Below are positions 47,922 to 58,604 of a stretch of DNA of 64,000 nucleotides, piece by piece. A program made the translations under genes and the position numbers. The DNA lies in NCBI RefSeq assembly GCF_018860765.1, contig NZ_JAHKPV010000021.1:303845-367844 (forward strand). The letters are read 5' to 3'. Source of the DNA: Marinobacter salexigens (GTDB lineage: Bacteria; Pseudomonadota; Gammaproteobacteria; Pseudomonadales; Oleiphilaceae). Positions within the stretch are counted from its first letter, which is position 1, and each line of letters opens with the position of its first letter. The notes under the pieces are model-generated. The model had not been told where the DNA came from and did no database searches. It saw nothing but the letters and a program-made list of their open reading frames with translations.

Positions 47922-48563
47922 ATGGCCGATCTCATTCTGTTCAACAAGCCCTTTCAGGTACTCTGCCAATTTACGGATGAACCCGCTAAACACGGGCAAA
48001 AACGGCGCGCTACTCTAGCCGACTGGATTCGCATCCCGAACATCTACCCTGCCGGGCGGCTCGATTACGATTCCGAAGGTTTACTGCTATTGACCAGCGA
48101 CGGGGCCCTACAACACCGAATCGCATCCCCCGAACAAAAGATGCCTAAAACTTACTGGGTTCAGGTAGAAGGCGAGATTTCTGCAAGCGCAATAGACCAA
48201 CTCGCCGCAGGCGTTACACTTAAAGACGGGCGAACGCGGGCCGCTAAAGCCCGCAAAATGGGTGAGCCAGAGGTTTGGCCCAGAGTGCCGCCCGTACGCC
48301 AACGCAATACAATACCCACCAGTTGGCTGGAGTTAACCATTACCGAAGGTCGCAACCGGCAGGTACGACGGATGACCGCTGCGGTAGGGTTTCCAACGTT
48401 GCGACTGATCCGCTATCGTATTGGCGACTGGTCGCTGGATGGGCTTGAGCCGGGCAAATACCACAAAATACCCGTTAACCTGCCTACAACAAGACCAAAA
48501 TCCGCGAAGCGCCCGATACCGACTAAATCAGGCAAAACGCCAAGGAGACGACGAAGCTCATGA
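47922..48563 (+). CDS. rluE: 23S rRNA pseudouridine synthase RluE
   Basis: Makes pseudouridine 2457 in 23S rRNA (E. coli numbering). The 213 residues have catalytic D48 in PAGRLDYDSEGLLLLT and the RsuA/RluB/E/F-family motif TITEGRNRQVRRMTAAVGFPTLRL; there is no N-terminal S4 domain, as expected for RluE. The C-terminus is a basic tail (RPKSAKRPIPTKSGKTPRRRRSS). It overlaps nudJ by 4 bases. In pseudomonads icd/idh lie between cspD and this gene; here the 168-bp gap 47754-47921 carries nothing definite. Confidence 0.95.
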   Translation: MADLILFNKPFQVLCQFTDEPAKHGQKRRATLADWIRIPNIYPAGRLDYDSEGLLLLTSDGALQHRIASPEQKMPKTYWVQVEGEISASAIDQLAAGVTLKDGRTRAAKARKMGEPEVWPRVPPVRQRNTIPTSWLELTITEGRNRQVRRMTAAVGFPTLRLIRYRIGDWSLDGLEPGKYHKIPVNLPTTRPKSAKRPIPTKSGKTPRRRRSS

Positions 48564-49009
48564 CCTGGACGCCACACGCCACGGTAGCCGTGGTTGTAGA
48601 AGATTCCGACGGCCGCTTCCTGATGGTGGAAGAACACAGCAGCGGAAAGGTTGTATTCAATCAACCCGCCGGTCACGTTGAAGAAGACGAGGCGATTCTC
48701 GATGCCGTCCGCCGGGAAGCGTTGGAGGAAACCGGCTGGGACGTCGAACCCAAGCACTTTCTTGGACTATACACCTACAAAGCTCCTGCAAACGGGGTAA
48801 CCTACTATCGGTTCTGCTTTATCGGCAAGGCACGACAACAGGTCACAGAAGAGCTCGATACAGGGATCATCGCAGCTCACTGGCTGCCACTAGAAGACAT
48901 TCGGCAGCTTGGCGACAAGCTACGCAGCCCTCTGGTTATCAAGTGCATAGAAGATTACCGAGATGGCCGTTGTTATCCACTGGATGTGATCGCAGACTCG
49001 CAGACGTAA
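48560..49009 (+). CDS. nudJ: Nudix phosphatase NudJ
   Basis: A 149-residue Nudix hydrolase. The Nudix box G-x5-E-x7-REUxEExGU is complete at 38-60 (G38, E44, R52-E53, E56-E57, G59). E. coli NudJ hydrolyses HMP-pyrophosphate (thiamine precursor) and nucleoside di/triphosphates. The order rluE-nudJ-mnmA-hflD-purB is conserved in gammaproteobacteria. Confidence 0.94.
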   Translation: MTWTPHATVAVVVEDSDGRFLMVEEHSSGKVVFNQPAGHVEEDEAILDAVRREALEETGWDVEPKHFLGLYTYKAPANGVTYYRFCFIGKARQQVTEELDTGIIAAHWLPLEDIRQLGDKLRSPLVIKCIEDYRDGRCYPLDVIADSQT

Positions 49010-49060
49010 CCGGCACAAAATGTTAAACTCCCGCGTTTTGCACCGGTGCCAAGAATTGTC

Positions 49061-50245
49061 ATGACGAATCCATCATCCGAAGCTCGCCCCCCAGAAAAAA
49101 CACGCGTTATCGTCGGCATGTCCGGCGGTGTTGATTCATCGGTGGCGGCCTGGTTGCTCAAAGATCAGGGATATCAGGTCGAAGGCCTGTTTATGAAGAA
49201 CTGGGACGAGGATGACGGTACCGAGTACTGCACCGCCATGACAGACCTAGCAGACGCTCAAGCAGTCGCGGATGAAATGGGCATAAAGCTTCATACCGCG
49301 AGCTTTGCTGCCGAATACTGGGATCGTGTTTTCGAACACTTCCTTTCGGAGTATCAGGCGGGCCGCACACCCAACCCGGACATTCTTTGCAACAAAGAGG
49401 TTAAATTCCGGGCTTTTCTCGATTACGCCATCACACTGGGTGCGGACTACATTGCCACCGGGCATTACACCCGCCAGCAAACGCTCGCGGATGGTTCAGG
49501 CAAAGCGTTGCTGCTGAAAGGTCTGGACGGCAACAAGGATCAGAGTTACTTCCTTCATGCAGTCTCCGGTGAGCGCATTTCCCGCACACTCTTCCCTGTG
49601 GGCGAGCTGGAAAAGCCCGACGTCCGCCGGATTGCCGAGCAGCAAGGCTTCATCACCTATGACAAGAAAGACTCCACCGGCATCTGCTTTATCGGTGAGC
49701 GTAAATTCAGCGATTTTCTGAAACAGTATTTGCCCGCTCAACCGGGTGATATTGAAACCCCGGAAGGCAAAAAGATCGGTCAGCATCAGGGGCTTATGTA
49801 CCACACCATAGGCCAACGTCAGGGCCTCGGTATTGGAGGGCTCAGCAACTTTGGCGACGATCCTTGGTACGTCGCGGACAAAGACCTGAAACGTAACGTA
49901 CTGACCGCCGTTCAGGGCAAACACCACCCGCTTTTGTTCTCCCGGGGTTTAGTCTCTGACCCAATCGACTGGGTCGCCGGTGAGCCTCCAGCCAAGTCCT
50001 TCCGTTGCAAAGCAAAAACCCGCTATCGCCAACCGGATCAAGACTGCGAAGTGACTGTTATTGAGGGTGGCGTAAAAGTGGTATTTGACGACGCCCAAAG
50101 AGCTGTAACACCGGGCCAATCTGTGGTTTTCTACGATAGAGACATCTGCCTTGGTGGCGGAGTGATAACAGAAACCTGGCGCGATGGCGAAGCCCTTCCC
50201 GAACGTATTTCGCTAACTCAGTTAACGCAGGAACTACACCAATGA
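49061..50245 (+). CDS. mnmA: tRNA 2-thiouridylase MnmA
   Basis: Installs the 2-thio group of U34 in tRNA-Lys, -Glu and -Gln. The 394 residues show the PP-loop SGGVDSS at 21-27, catalytic C110 ([12 protein letters not shown]) and C209 ([12 protein letters not shown]), and the C-terminal beta-barrel. The start is ATG 49061; a GTG at 49046 would add five residues. It overlaps hflD (ATGA). Confidence 0.97.
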   Translation: MTNPSSEARPPEKTRVIVGMSGGVDSSVAAWLLKDQGYQVEGLFMKNWDEDDGTEYCTAMTDLADAQAVADEMGIKLHTASFAAEYWDRVFEHFLSEYQAGRTPNPDILCNKEVKFRAFLDYAITLGADYIATGHYTRQQTLADGSGKALLLKGLDGNKDQSYFLHAVSGERISRTLFPVGELEKPDVRRIAEQQGFITYDKKDSTGICFIGERKFSDFLKQYLPAQPGDIETPEGKKIGQHQGLMYHTIGQRQGLGIGGLSNFGDDPWYVADKDLKRNVLTAVQGKHHPLLFSRGLVSDPIDWVAGEPPAKSFRCKAKTRYRQPDQDCEVTVIEGGVKVVFDDAQRAVTPGQSVVFYDRDICLGGGVITETWRDGEALPERISLTQLTQELHQ

Positions 50246-50886
50246 GTCGGTCGCTCCATGACCAAACCCTTGCATTGGCAGGCGTATTCCAAGCGGCCAA
50301 TCTTGTTCAGCAAATCGCTAACAACGGCACCTGCAATCAAACCAGCCTGGAAACCTGCCTGCGCTCACTGTTTGCTACCGACCCGGCTAGCACTCTAGAC
50401 GTCTATGGCGGTGAGCTTGCAGACGTACGTGAAGGCCTAGTTACCCTTGCGACGGTCATGAGCGATCAAAAAAAACAGCAGGATATTGAGGTGCTGCGCT
50501 ACGTTCTCAACCTCATTCATCTCGAATCCAAGCTCAACCGACACAGCGACATGCTAGAAGTAATCGGTAGCCGCATAGAGCAGGCTCGCCACACAGCCAG
50601 TCACTTTGGCTATGTGCATTCGAATTTGATCAGCAATCTGGCCTCTATCTACACCGACACCATCAGTACATTCAGCCTGCGTATTCAGGTGAGCGGCAAC
50701 CCTTCACTACTCCAGCGCGACGAGAATGCTGCCAAAGTTCGAGCGCTTCTACTGGCAGGCATTCGGTCAGCCGTGCTCTGGAGGCAATCCGGTGGGCGCC
50801 GCTGGCAGTTGGTTCTGTCGCGCCGCAAGGTGATTGCGCATGCGCGAGAGCTTGCAGAGAAAACAAACCGCTCCTTCGATGGCTAA
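50242..50886 (+). CDS. hflD: High-frequency lysogenisation protein homologue HflD
   Basis: A 214-residue all-helical peripheral membrane protein ([85 protein letters not shown]). In E. coli HflD interacts with lambda CII; its normal cellular role is unclear. It is always found between mnmA and purB, as here. Confidence 0.94.
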   Translation: MSRSLHDQTLALAGVFQAANLVQQIANNGTCNQTSLETCLRSLFATDPASTLDVYGGELADVREGLVTLATVMSDQKKQQDIEVLRYVLNLIHLESKLNRHSDMLEVIGSRIEQARHTASHFGYVHSNLISNLASIYTDTISTFSLRIQVSGNPSLLQRDENAAKVRALLLAGIRSAVLWRQSGGRRWQLVLSRRKVIAHARELAEKTNRSFDG

Positions 50887-50920
50887 TGTGTTGCCACTGA
50901 TTCTGTGTCGCCACTGATTC
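50887..50920 (+). repeat. 17-bp tandem duplication upstream of purB
   Basis: TGTGTTGCCACTGATTC (50887-50903) is followed directly by TGTGTCGCCACTGATTC (50904-50920), 16 of 17 identical. The copies begin right after the hflD stop. The second copy ends 16 bp before TATTAT (50937-50942), a good -10 box for purB, so its ACTGAT/CTGATT could serve as a weak -35. Confidence 0.8.
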
Positions 50921-50975
50921 GCGCGCCGTGCTGGTGTATTATGGACGTTCTTATTTTCCAAACCCTTTTCTATAA

Positions 50976-52379
<1,404 letters not shown>

Positions 52380-52395
52380 CTTGAGGAAGCATCCT

Positions 52396-53547
52396 ATGGA
52401 TATGCTTGGCGGACTTTCACCTTCGGAATTTTTAAGGGACTACTGGCAGAAAAAGCCACTGGTCATCCGTCAGGCATTTCCCGGCTTCCAGTGCCCTGTG
52501 GATGCCAACGAACTCGCAGGCCTTGCTTGCGAGGAAGGAGTGGAATCGCGCATCGTTATCGAAAACGACAACGGTAAGCCTTGGCAGCTGCATAACGGCC
52601 CCTTCCCGGAAAATCACTTTAGCAAACTACCGGCGCAGGACTGGACACTGCTGGTTCAGGGACTGGACCACTGGGTTCCGGAAGTCGCCGATCTGCTTGA
52701 GCATTTTCGTTTCGTGCCCAACTGGCGCCTTGACGACATTATGGCCAGCTACGCACCCAAAGGGGGCAGCGTGGGGCCTCACTACGATCAATACGATGTA
52801 TTCCTGCTACAAGCACAGGGACACAGGCGCTGGACCTTCGGCGGACGCTGCGACCAAACCTCTCCTCGTGTAGAAGGCACGCCTCTACGCATACTTAGCA
52901 GTTGGGAAGGTGAAGAAACCGTGACCCTCGAGCCGGGCGATATGCTGTATCTGCCCCCGGGAATTGGTCATCACGGGGTAGCGGAAGACGATTGCATTAC
53001 CCTCTCGGTAGGCTTCCGTGCGCCGACCATTGACGACCTGCTTACCGGATTCACAGACTTTCTGTGCAACCAACCGGGTGCAGACGAGCATATGAATGAT
53101 CCGGATCTTCAGGTTCAGGACAACCCGGGCACCATCGCACCCGCCGTGATTGACCGCTTACAAGCCGTTCTTTCAGAAAAGCTTGAGAATAAGCGTCAAC
53201 TGGCTTTGTGGTTTGGCCAATACGCCACCGCACCGAAAAACATGGATGTAGTTGTGCCTGCCGAGGAGCCAGCTTCAGATGAAGACTTCGCCGCAGCGCT
53301 TCGAGCCGGAGAACAGCTACGCTGGAACGAAGGCTCTCGTTTTGCGTACCATGAAGTAGGCGACGAAACCGCCTTGTTCGCAGATGGCGAGCAATTTTTG
53401 CTCAAGGGCGATGCTCGTCCGCTAGCGCCGTTACTTTGTGCGGGCTCACGCATAGATATGAGTGCACTGGCACAGTTTGCCGGAGACCCGGCCCTGCTCG
53501 GCCTGCTCACAAATCTTTATAATCAGGGTTCTGTGTATTTCGAGTGA
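52396..53547 (+). CDS. roxA: Ribosomal protein L16 arginine hydroxylase RoxA (YcfD)
   Basis: JmjC/cupin-type 2-oxoglutarate, Fe(II) oxygenase that hydroxylates an arginine of ribosomal protein uL16. The 383 residues contain the iron ligands H129-x-D131 (GPHYDQYDVFLLQ) and a later His in PPGIGHHGVAED, then the C-terminal winged-helix dimerisation part. E. coli YcfD is 373 aa with the same motif spacing. The start is ATG 52396 after GAGGA, 16 bp from purB. Confidence 0.94.
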   Translation: MDMLGGLSPSEFLRDYWQKKPLVIRQAFPGFQCPVDANELAGLACEEGVESRIVIENDNGKPWQLHNGPFPENHFSKLPAQDWTLLVQGLDHWVPEVADLLEHFRFVPNWRLDDIMASYAPKGGSVGPHYDQYDVFLLQAQGHRRWTFGGRCDQTSPRVEGTPLRILSSWEGEETVTLEPGDMLYLPPGIGHHGVAEDDCITLSVGFRAPTIDDLLTGFTDFLCNQPGADEHMNDPDLQVQDNPGTIAPAVIDRLQAVLSEKLENKRQLALWFGQYATAPKNMDVVVPAEEPASDEDFAAALRAGEQLRWNEGSRFAYHEVGDETALFADGEQFLLKGDARPLAPLLCAGSRIDMSALAQFAGDPALLGLLTNLYNQGSVYFE

Positions 53548-53551
53548 TGCC

Positions 53552-54526
53552 ATGACCATACGAATTCGCAAATACAGCTGGCAGCTCGCGCCGGGACACA
53601 TCAGGAGCATCCGCCAAAAGGTTTTTGTTGAAGAGCAAAAGGTACCGCCTGAGCTTGAGTGGGACGATACCGACGAAATTGCCGATCATTTTCTCGCGGT
53701 GCTGCCTGACAATACGCCCGCTGGCGTCGCCAGAATGTTCTCGACGCTGAACGAAACCGGACACATCGGTCGAATGGCTATATTGCCGGAATTCCGCGGC
53801 CGAGGTATTGGTGAGGCCTTGCTCCAGCACCTGATCATGGAATCCGCCGGGCAGTATCAGGAGCTGAAACTCTCAGCTCAACAACACGCTATTCCGTTCT
53901 ACCAGCGCGCTGGTTTCCATGTGTGTTCCGGGCCTTACGACGATGCGGGCATACCCCATCTGGATATGCGCTGTTTTGCTCCAACTCTTCTTGCAGCGCA
54001 AGCGCAGCCCCATTCCGGGCGGCCAACGCCTCTTTTGCTTGGTGCAGATACAGAATCTTGGCTCTTCGATAGCGAAAGCCATCTTATTGACCTAATGGAT
54101 TCTATGGTGGGGCAAGCAAGCCAACGGCTGTGGCTGTATGACCGCATACTGGATCACGACCTTTACGATCGCCATAGGTTCCGAGAGCTGGTTTCTGGCC
54201 TTGCGCGTCACCACAGGCTCAGCGAAATTCGGCTGTTAATACACGATGACCAACCGCTTGTAAAGCGGCGCCATCAATTGGTCGAATTAATGCGCAGGCT
54301 ACCCAGCCGCATTGAGTTGAAGCTGGTCAACAATGACTATCCCCACGAAGACCAGCCATTTATCCTCGCAGATCGCGAAGGCATCATATATCGGCACGAT
54401 TTTACCCAGCCATCAGGGTTTGCGGGCTTTGCTGACGGCGGACGGGTTAAGCTGCTTTCCGAGAATTTCCAGCGTATGTGGGACACAGCGCGCAGCTCCC
54501 TTGAGCTGCGCGAGCTACCGATTTAA
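53552..54526 (+). CDS. GNAT acetyltransferase fused to an unassigned C-terminal domain
   Basis: A 324-residue two-part protein. Residues 1-145 form a GNAT domain of the ElaA-like type (RQKVFVEEQKVPPELEWDD; acetyl-CoA loop RMAILPEFRGRGIGEALL at 74-91). Residues about 160-320 form a second domain (LFDSESHLIDLMDSMVGQAS, RLWLYDRILDHDLYD, IRLLIHDDQPLVKRRHQLVELM, QPFILADREGIIYRHDF) whose strand/helix pattern recalls a phospholipase-D fold lacking HKD residues. Substrate and role are unknown. It starts 4 bp after roxA. A perfect 10-bp hairpin (54489-54512) lies at its 3' end, and the stop overlaps the LysR stop on the other strand. Confidence 0.85.
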   Translation: MTIRIRKYSWQLAPGHIRSIRQKVFVEEQKVPPELEWDDTDEIADHFLAVLPDNTPAGVARMFSTLNETGHIGRMAILPEFRGRGIGEALLQHLIMESAGQYQELKLSAQQHAIPFYQRAGFHVCSGPYDDAGIPHLDMRCFAPTLLAAQAQPHSGRPTPLLLGADTESWLFDSESHLIDLMDSMVGQASQRLWLYDRILDHDLYDRHRFRELVSGLARHHRLSEIRLLIHDDQPLVKRRHQLVELMRRLPSRIELKLVNNDYPHEDQPFILADREGIIYRHDFTQPSGFAGFADGGRVKLLSENFQRMWDTARSSLELRELPI

Positions 54527-55533
54527 TGGGCGCCTGAAGCAGCATTGCTTGCATCAATGGACTCGAAGCGAGCGCCAAAGGGCGCGAATTCCTCATCCAC
54601 CTCTTCCGCCACATCTGAAATTAACCGTCGCAACCACTGATGATCCGCGTTGTGCTGTAGCAGCGGGCTCCAAGCCATTTTCAGCTCAAAAGGTGGAATC
54701 TCGAAGGGTGGAATCTTCACCACAAGATTTGCATTATCTTTTTGCAACCACGCTGCTCTGGACGGCAACGTGGCGATTAGATCGTGCTGTTCAGCCAAAA
54801 GCATAGCCGACTGGTAATGCCGGGTGAATACTGAAATCTGGCGTTTGCTACCCATGCGGGACAAAGCTTCATCAACCCAACCAAGCCGCTGCACGTCTTT
54901 CGGGTTTACCCCAACACCAACACCAAAACCGGTTTTACTAACCCATATATGGCTTGCATCCAAATAGGTATCTAAGGTGAACGGCTCTCTGAGTATTGGA
55001 TTGCGGGCGTTCAACAGGCAGGCAAAATACTCAATCCACAGAGTTTTTTGATGAAAGGACTGAGGGATTTTATCGAAACGGTTGATCGCCATATCCAGAC
55101 GCCCCTGCTCCACATCCAAAAAGCTCACATCACTCGGAGTCAAAACGTCTAGCGTTACGTGGGGCGCCTCCTGCCGGATACGCCGTAACACCCGTGGCAT
55201 TAGGCAGGATTCAGCATAATCACTGGCCATAATGCGGAACACCCGCTGGCTTTCCAATGCCGCAAACGGCGTTTTCTCCTGAACTGCTTGCTCAATATCT
55301 GAAAGAATAGCTCTCACCAACGGCTGCAATTCCTGAGCGCGTTCGGTAGCCGTCATGCCTTCGCTTGTTCTGACCAATAAAGGGTCACCGAATAAGTCCC
55401 GTAAACGGCGCAAGCTATTGCTCATGGCCGGCTGGGTGATGCCGAGGTGGTTGGCGGCTTTGGTTACGTTGCGCTCTCGCAGTAAAACATCAAGATAAAC
55501 AAGCAGATTGAGATCAATACGTGAAAGGTTCAT
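54523..55533 (-). CDS. LysR-family regulator (NodD/LeuO-like clade)
   Basis: A 336-residue LysR protein. The N-terminus (MNLSRIDLNLLVYLDVLLRERNVTKAANHLGITQPAMSNSLRRLRDLFGDPLLVRT) is typical of the clade containing NodD, LeuO and MexT. The effector domain follows from about 95, and the C-terminus is acidic. The start is ATG 55533, five bases after GGAG. It faces an unrecognised membrane-protein gene over a 208-bp AT-rich gap (55534-55741) that shows no other gene. Its target and ligand are unknown. Confidence 0.92.
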   Translation of the reverse strand: MNLSRIDLNLLVYLDVLLRERNVTKAANHLGITQPAMSNSLRRLRDLFGDPLLVRTSEGMTATERAQELQPLVRAILSDIEQAVQEKTPFAALESQRVFRIMASDYAESCLMPRVLRRIRQEAPHVTLDVLTPSDVSFLDVEQGRLDMAINRFDKIPQSFHQKTLWIEYFACLLNARNPILREPFTLDTYLDASHIWVSKTGFGVGVGVNPKDVQRLGWVDEALSRMGSKRQISVFTRHYQSAMLLAEQHDLIATLPSRAAWLQKDNANLVVKIPPFEIPPFELKMAWSPLLQHNADHQWLRRLISDVAEEVDEEFAPFGARFESIDASNAASGAH

Positions 55534-55741
55534 AAAAACTCCAGTGCACAACGAAAGCCAATGACTCGGCGCAAAACCCGTATACCATTCATCGATTTAA
55601 TATACAGAAAACCAAAAATTCATGAAATAAATAACAAAACGAACTTTCACATTTGATTTCGGATTCAACTCTGAATATCTGCTAATCTTTCTGATAGTTG
55701 CTAGAAATATCGGCAATTCGGGTCAGAATTCTTTAGCAGGC

Positions 55742-56548
55742 ATGACTTGCCCAAAAGCCGGAGTCATTACACAACGAATGAATACCATCACACTTGTTAT
55801 TGCTTTGGCGGTCATCGTCGCGGCCTCAATTATCGTTATTATGGTCAGCCAAATGCGTGAAAAAGCCCGTATTGAGCGTGCTCGCAAAATCACAGCTCTT
55901 GGAGACAGCTATAAACGCTGCGATCGCCTGCTGTCTGAAATCCCCGGGCAATACCTGACACCCGACCTGAAGCTGTTATTGCTAAAGCGTATGGAAGACA
56001 TCTGCAACGATCTTGTGGGGCTTAAATCCGGCTTGCCCGTTGAACAATGGCGCGAGGCCGCCGTACAAAGAAAAACACTAGTTCGGGAAAATCGGGACGA
56101 GGTACGCCCGGTAAAGATCGATTCGGCGGAGAAGTCGAACTACGTTAAAGAATTACTGCAAAACCTGTTCAAGATGATCGAGGCCATGCATAAGAGTGGC
56201 CGCATAGATGGTGCAACCGCAAAAAAAAACCTGAAGTATGTTTTGTTTCTGGTGCACAAAACCCACGCGGATCTACACGTCTTTCAAGCGCGGGAGCATA
56301 TCCGACAAAATCAGACACGCAAAGCCATACACGCCTATCATCTGGCCAGCACAGAAATGGGGAAATCCCGGGATAACCCACTTGCCATGAAAGCCGTAAA
56401 AAGCTTCCGCATCCGCATCAAGGAACTCGAGGCCATGAGCTTGGAAGGTAAAGATACCAAGCCTGCGGATTCCGAATCGCAACTCGACAAACAATGGGAC
56501 AACTTTCTTCATGATGAAGAGTGGAAGAAAAAGGCCGACTACGACTGA
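55742..56548 (+). CDS. Unrecognised single-pass membrane protein upstream of the hybrid kinase
   Basis: A 268-residue protein I do not recognise. It has one N-terminal membrane helix (ITLVIALAVIVAASIIVIMVSQM) and then a cytoplasmic, helix-rich, strongly charged region: REKARIERARKITALGDSYKRCDRLL, a tetratricopeptide-like middle (NLFKMIEAMHKSGRIDGATAKKNLKYVLFLVHKTHADLHVFQAREHIRQNQTRKAIHAYHLA) and an acidic-basic tail. Start may be ATG 55742 or 55778; neither has a strong ribosome site. It lies 43 bp before the SagS-like gene in the same direction, suggesting a shared transcript. Confidence 0.85.
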   Translation: MTCPKAGVITQRMNTITLVIALAVIVAASIIVIMVSQMREKARIERARKITALGDSYKRCDRLLSEIPGQYLTPDLKLLLLKRMEDICNDLVGLKSGLPVEQWREAAVQRKTLVRENRDEVRPVKIDSAEKSNYVKELLQNLFKMIEAMHKSGRIDGATAKKNLKYVLFLVHKTHADLHVFQAREHIRQNQTRKAIHAYHLASTEMGKSRDNPLAMKAVKSFRIRIKELEAMSLEGKDTKPADSESQLDKQWDNFLHDEEWKKKADYD

Positions 56549-56591
56549 TAGGTTAAACCGGGCAGCTTAATCACTCCCGAGTACAGGTACA

Positions 56592-58604
56592 GTGACACCC
56601 GTGACCCAAGGCTTCAAACACCGCCTTTCCTACCGACTCACTCGCGATACAGTCCTTATCGCTATGGTGCTGGGTCTTATCTTAAATATTGTGCAAATCA
56701 CTCTGGACTACTTTGCCGCCCAAAAATCCATGAATGAGGAGGTTCAGGCGCTGATTGAGATTAGTCACAGCCCTGCCTCTCAGATTGCCTACAATATCGA
56801 CGTACGTTTGGCTGAGGAACTGCTTGACGGTCTCCTAAGACACCCTGCAACTGTTGATGCCAGAATTGTTGATAGCGACGGTAGCACTATGGCGGCCGCG
56901 AGCGAAAGTAGTCCTGTATCGCCCTATCGTTGGATAAGCGACGAACTGTTTGGCGAAAGCCGAGTGTTCAGCCGTGAGCTGCAGGTTTCCCAGCTTAACA
57001 ACCTACCTCTGGGCCAACTTGTAGTAACCGTCGACACCTACCACTACGGCCTGCAATTTTTGGAACGCTCCAGTTACACGTTGATTAGCGGGCTCCTGAA
57101 AAGCCTGATTCTCTCGGCATCGCTGCTTGGAATTTTCTATCTAATACTAACGCGACCTATGCTCAGCGTTATTAGCGCCCTAAGTGAGGTTAATACCCGG
57201 TCACCAGAAAAAATCCGTTTACCTGTTCCCTCAAGCCATCAGCACGATGAAATAGGCACTATGGTAGGGATTATTAACCAGCATCTGGAAACCATAGACT
57301 TCACTTTAGCCCAGCTCCGCATGGCGGAAAGTGCCATGAAAAACTATTCAAGCGAGCTGGAGCACGAAGTCGAGAGCCGAACCCGTGAAATATCCGAAAA
57401 GAATCAGGCATTGCAGCGCGGCAACCGAGCGCTGGTAAAAGCCAAAGAAGATGCCATGCGCAGAGCCAGAGCCAGGGCGAACTTTCTGGCCAGTATGAGC
57501 CATGAAATACGCACTCCACTAAATGGTGTTCTGGGCATGCTTGGGCTTGCAGTGGAAGCGGAGCAGGATGAATCCAAACGCCAACGCCTTGAAATCGCCT
57601 TGTCAGCAGGTGAAAGCCTGCTCGGCATACTCAATGATATTCTGGATATCTCCAAGGTTGAGGCCGGAAAGCTCAATCTAGAAAACATTCCCTTCGATTT
57701 ACAAGGCTTGATTGAGGAGTGCTCGACTTTGCATACCCATCAAGCGCGCAAGAAAGGCATTGAACTAATCGCAGAGACCGCCCCTGAATTTCCGGAACAT
57801 TTTTTAGGTGATCCAACACGCATTCGTCAGATTTTAAATAACCTACTAAGCAATGCCGTCAAGTTTACCAACTCCGGCAGTGTGCGCATCACGGCGGAGT
57901 ATTCCGTGGGTGTTGTAACAATCAAAGTAAGCGATACCGGTATAGGTATGAGTAAGGAAGGCTTGCGCAAGATCTTTTCACCCTTTTCACAGGCTGACAC
58001 GCAAACCACACGCCTGTATGGCGGCACCGGGCTGGGCCTGACGCTTTGTCGTCAACTGGTTGAGCGCATGCAGGGTGAAATCAAGGTCGATTCGAAGGAA
58101 CATCAGGGAACCCGCTTCACCGTCACTCTGCCATTACCGGTTCACAGCCATCAGCGCTCAGACCACTCCCACAGGCTGCCCGAGCGGCCCAAGGTACCCG
58201 AAGGCTCAGAGCCAGCGCAGGACTCTCTCCGAATACTTCTGGTTGAAGACAACGAAGTGAATCAGATGGTCGCCTGTACACTACTGAAAAAGATGGGGCA
58301 CCAAGTAGAGATTGCAGAGAACGGCATAGTGGCGATCAAAGCCCTTGAGCAAGAGCATTTCGATCTGGTTCTCATGGACTGCCAAATGCCGGTGATGGAC
58401 GGTTACGAAACCACTCGCAGCATTCGCAAACATCCTGAGTGGAAGAATCTTCCAATCATTGCCGTTACAGCGAACGTGATGCAAGGAGACCGGGCTGACT
58501 GCTTTGCTTGCGGCATGAACGATTATATCACCAAGCCTTACAACCGAACCCAGTTATCCGAGGCGATTACCCGTTGGGCACCTTCTCCCCTTGAATCTCC
58601 ATAG
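56592..58604 (+). CDS. sagS: SagS-like hybrid sensor histidine kinase
   Basis: A 670-residue hybrid kinase: helix 1 (19-40), a sensory domain outside the inner membrane (41-165) resembling the HmsP-type region of SagS, helix 2 (168-188), a HAMP-like linker and coiled coil (190-295), HisKA with H304 (MSHEIRTPLNG), HATPase with N417/N421 and D448TG, and a receiver domain with D596 (LVLMDCQMP) and K648. There is no Hpt domain, so an external one (HptB in P. aeruginosa) would be needed. P. aeruginosa SagS guides surface attachment; sagS-ospR-gpx gene order is the same there (from memory). GTG 56592 or 56601 may be the start. Its end overlaps ospR by 38 bp on the opposite strand. Confidence 0.85.
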   Translation: MTPVTQGFKHRLSYRLTRDTVLIAMVLGLILNIVQITLDYFAAQKSMNEEVQALIEISHSPASQIAYNIDVRLAEELLDGLLRHPATVDARIVDSDGSTMAAASESSPVSPYRWISDELFGESRVFSRELQVSQLNNLPLGQLVVTVDTYHYGLQFLERSSYTLISGLLKSLILSASLLGIFYLILTRPMLSVISALSEVNTRSPEKIRLPVPSSHQHDEIGTMVGIINQHLETIDFTLAQLRMAESAMKNYSSELEHEVESRTREISEKNQALQRGNRALVKAKEDAMRRARARANFLASMSHEIRTPLNGVLGMLGLAVEAEQDESKRQRLEIALSAGESLLGILNDILDISKVEAGKLNLENIPFDLQGLIEECSTLHTHQARKKGIELIAETAPEFPEHFLGDPTRIRQILNNLLSNAVKFTNSGSVRITAEYSVGVVTIKVSDTGIGMSKEGLRKIFSPFSQADTQTTRLYGGTGLGLTLCRQLVERMQGEIKVDSKEHQGTRFTVTLPLPVHSHQRSDHSHRLPERPKVPEGSEPAQDSLRILLVEDNEVNQMVACTLLKKMGHQVEIAENGIVAIKALEQEHFDLVLMDCQMPVMDGYETTRSIRKHPEWKNLPIIAVTANVMQGDRADCFACGMNDYITKPYNRTQLSEAITRWAPSPLESP

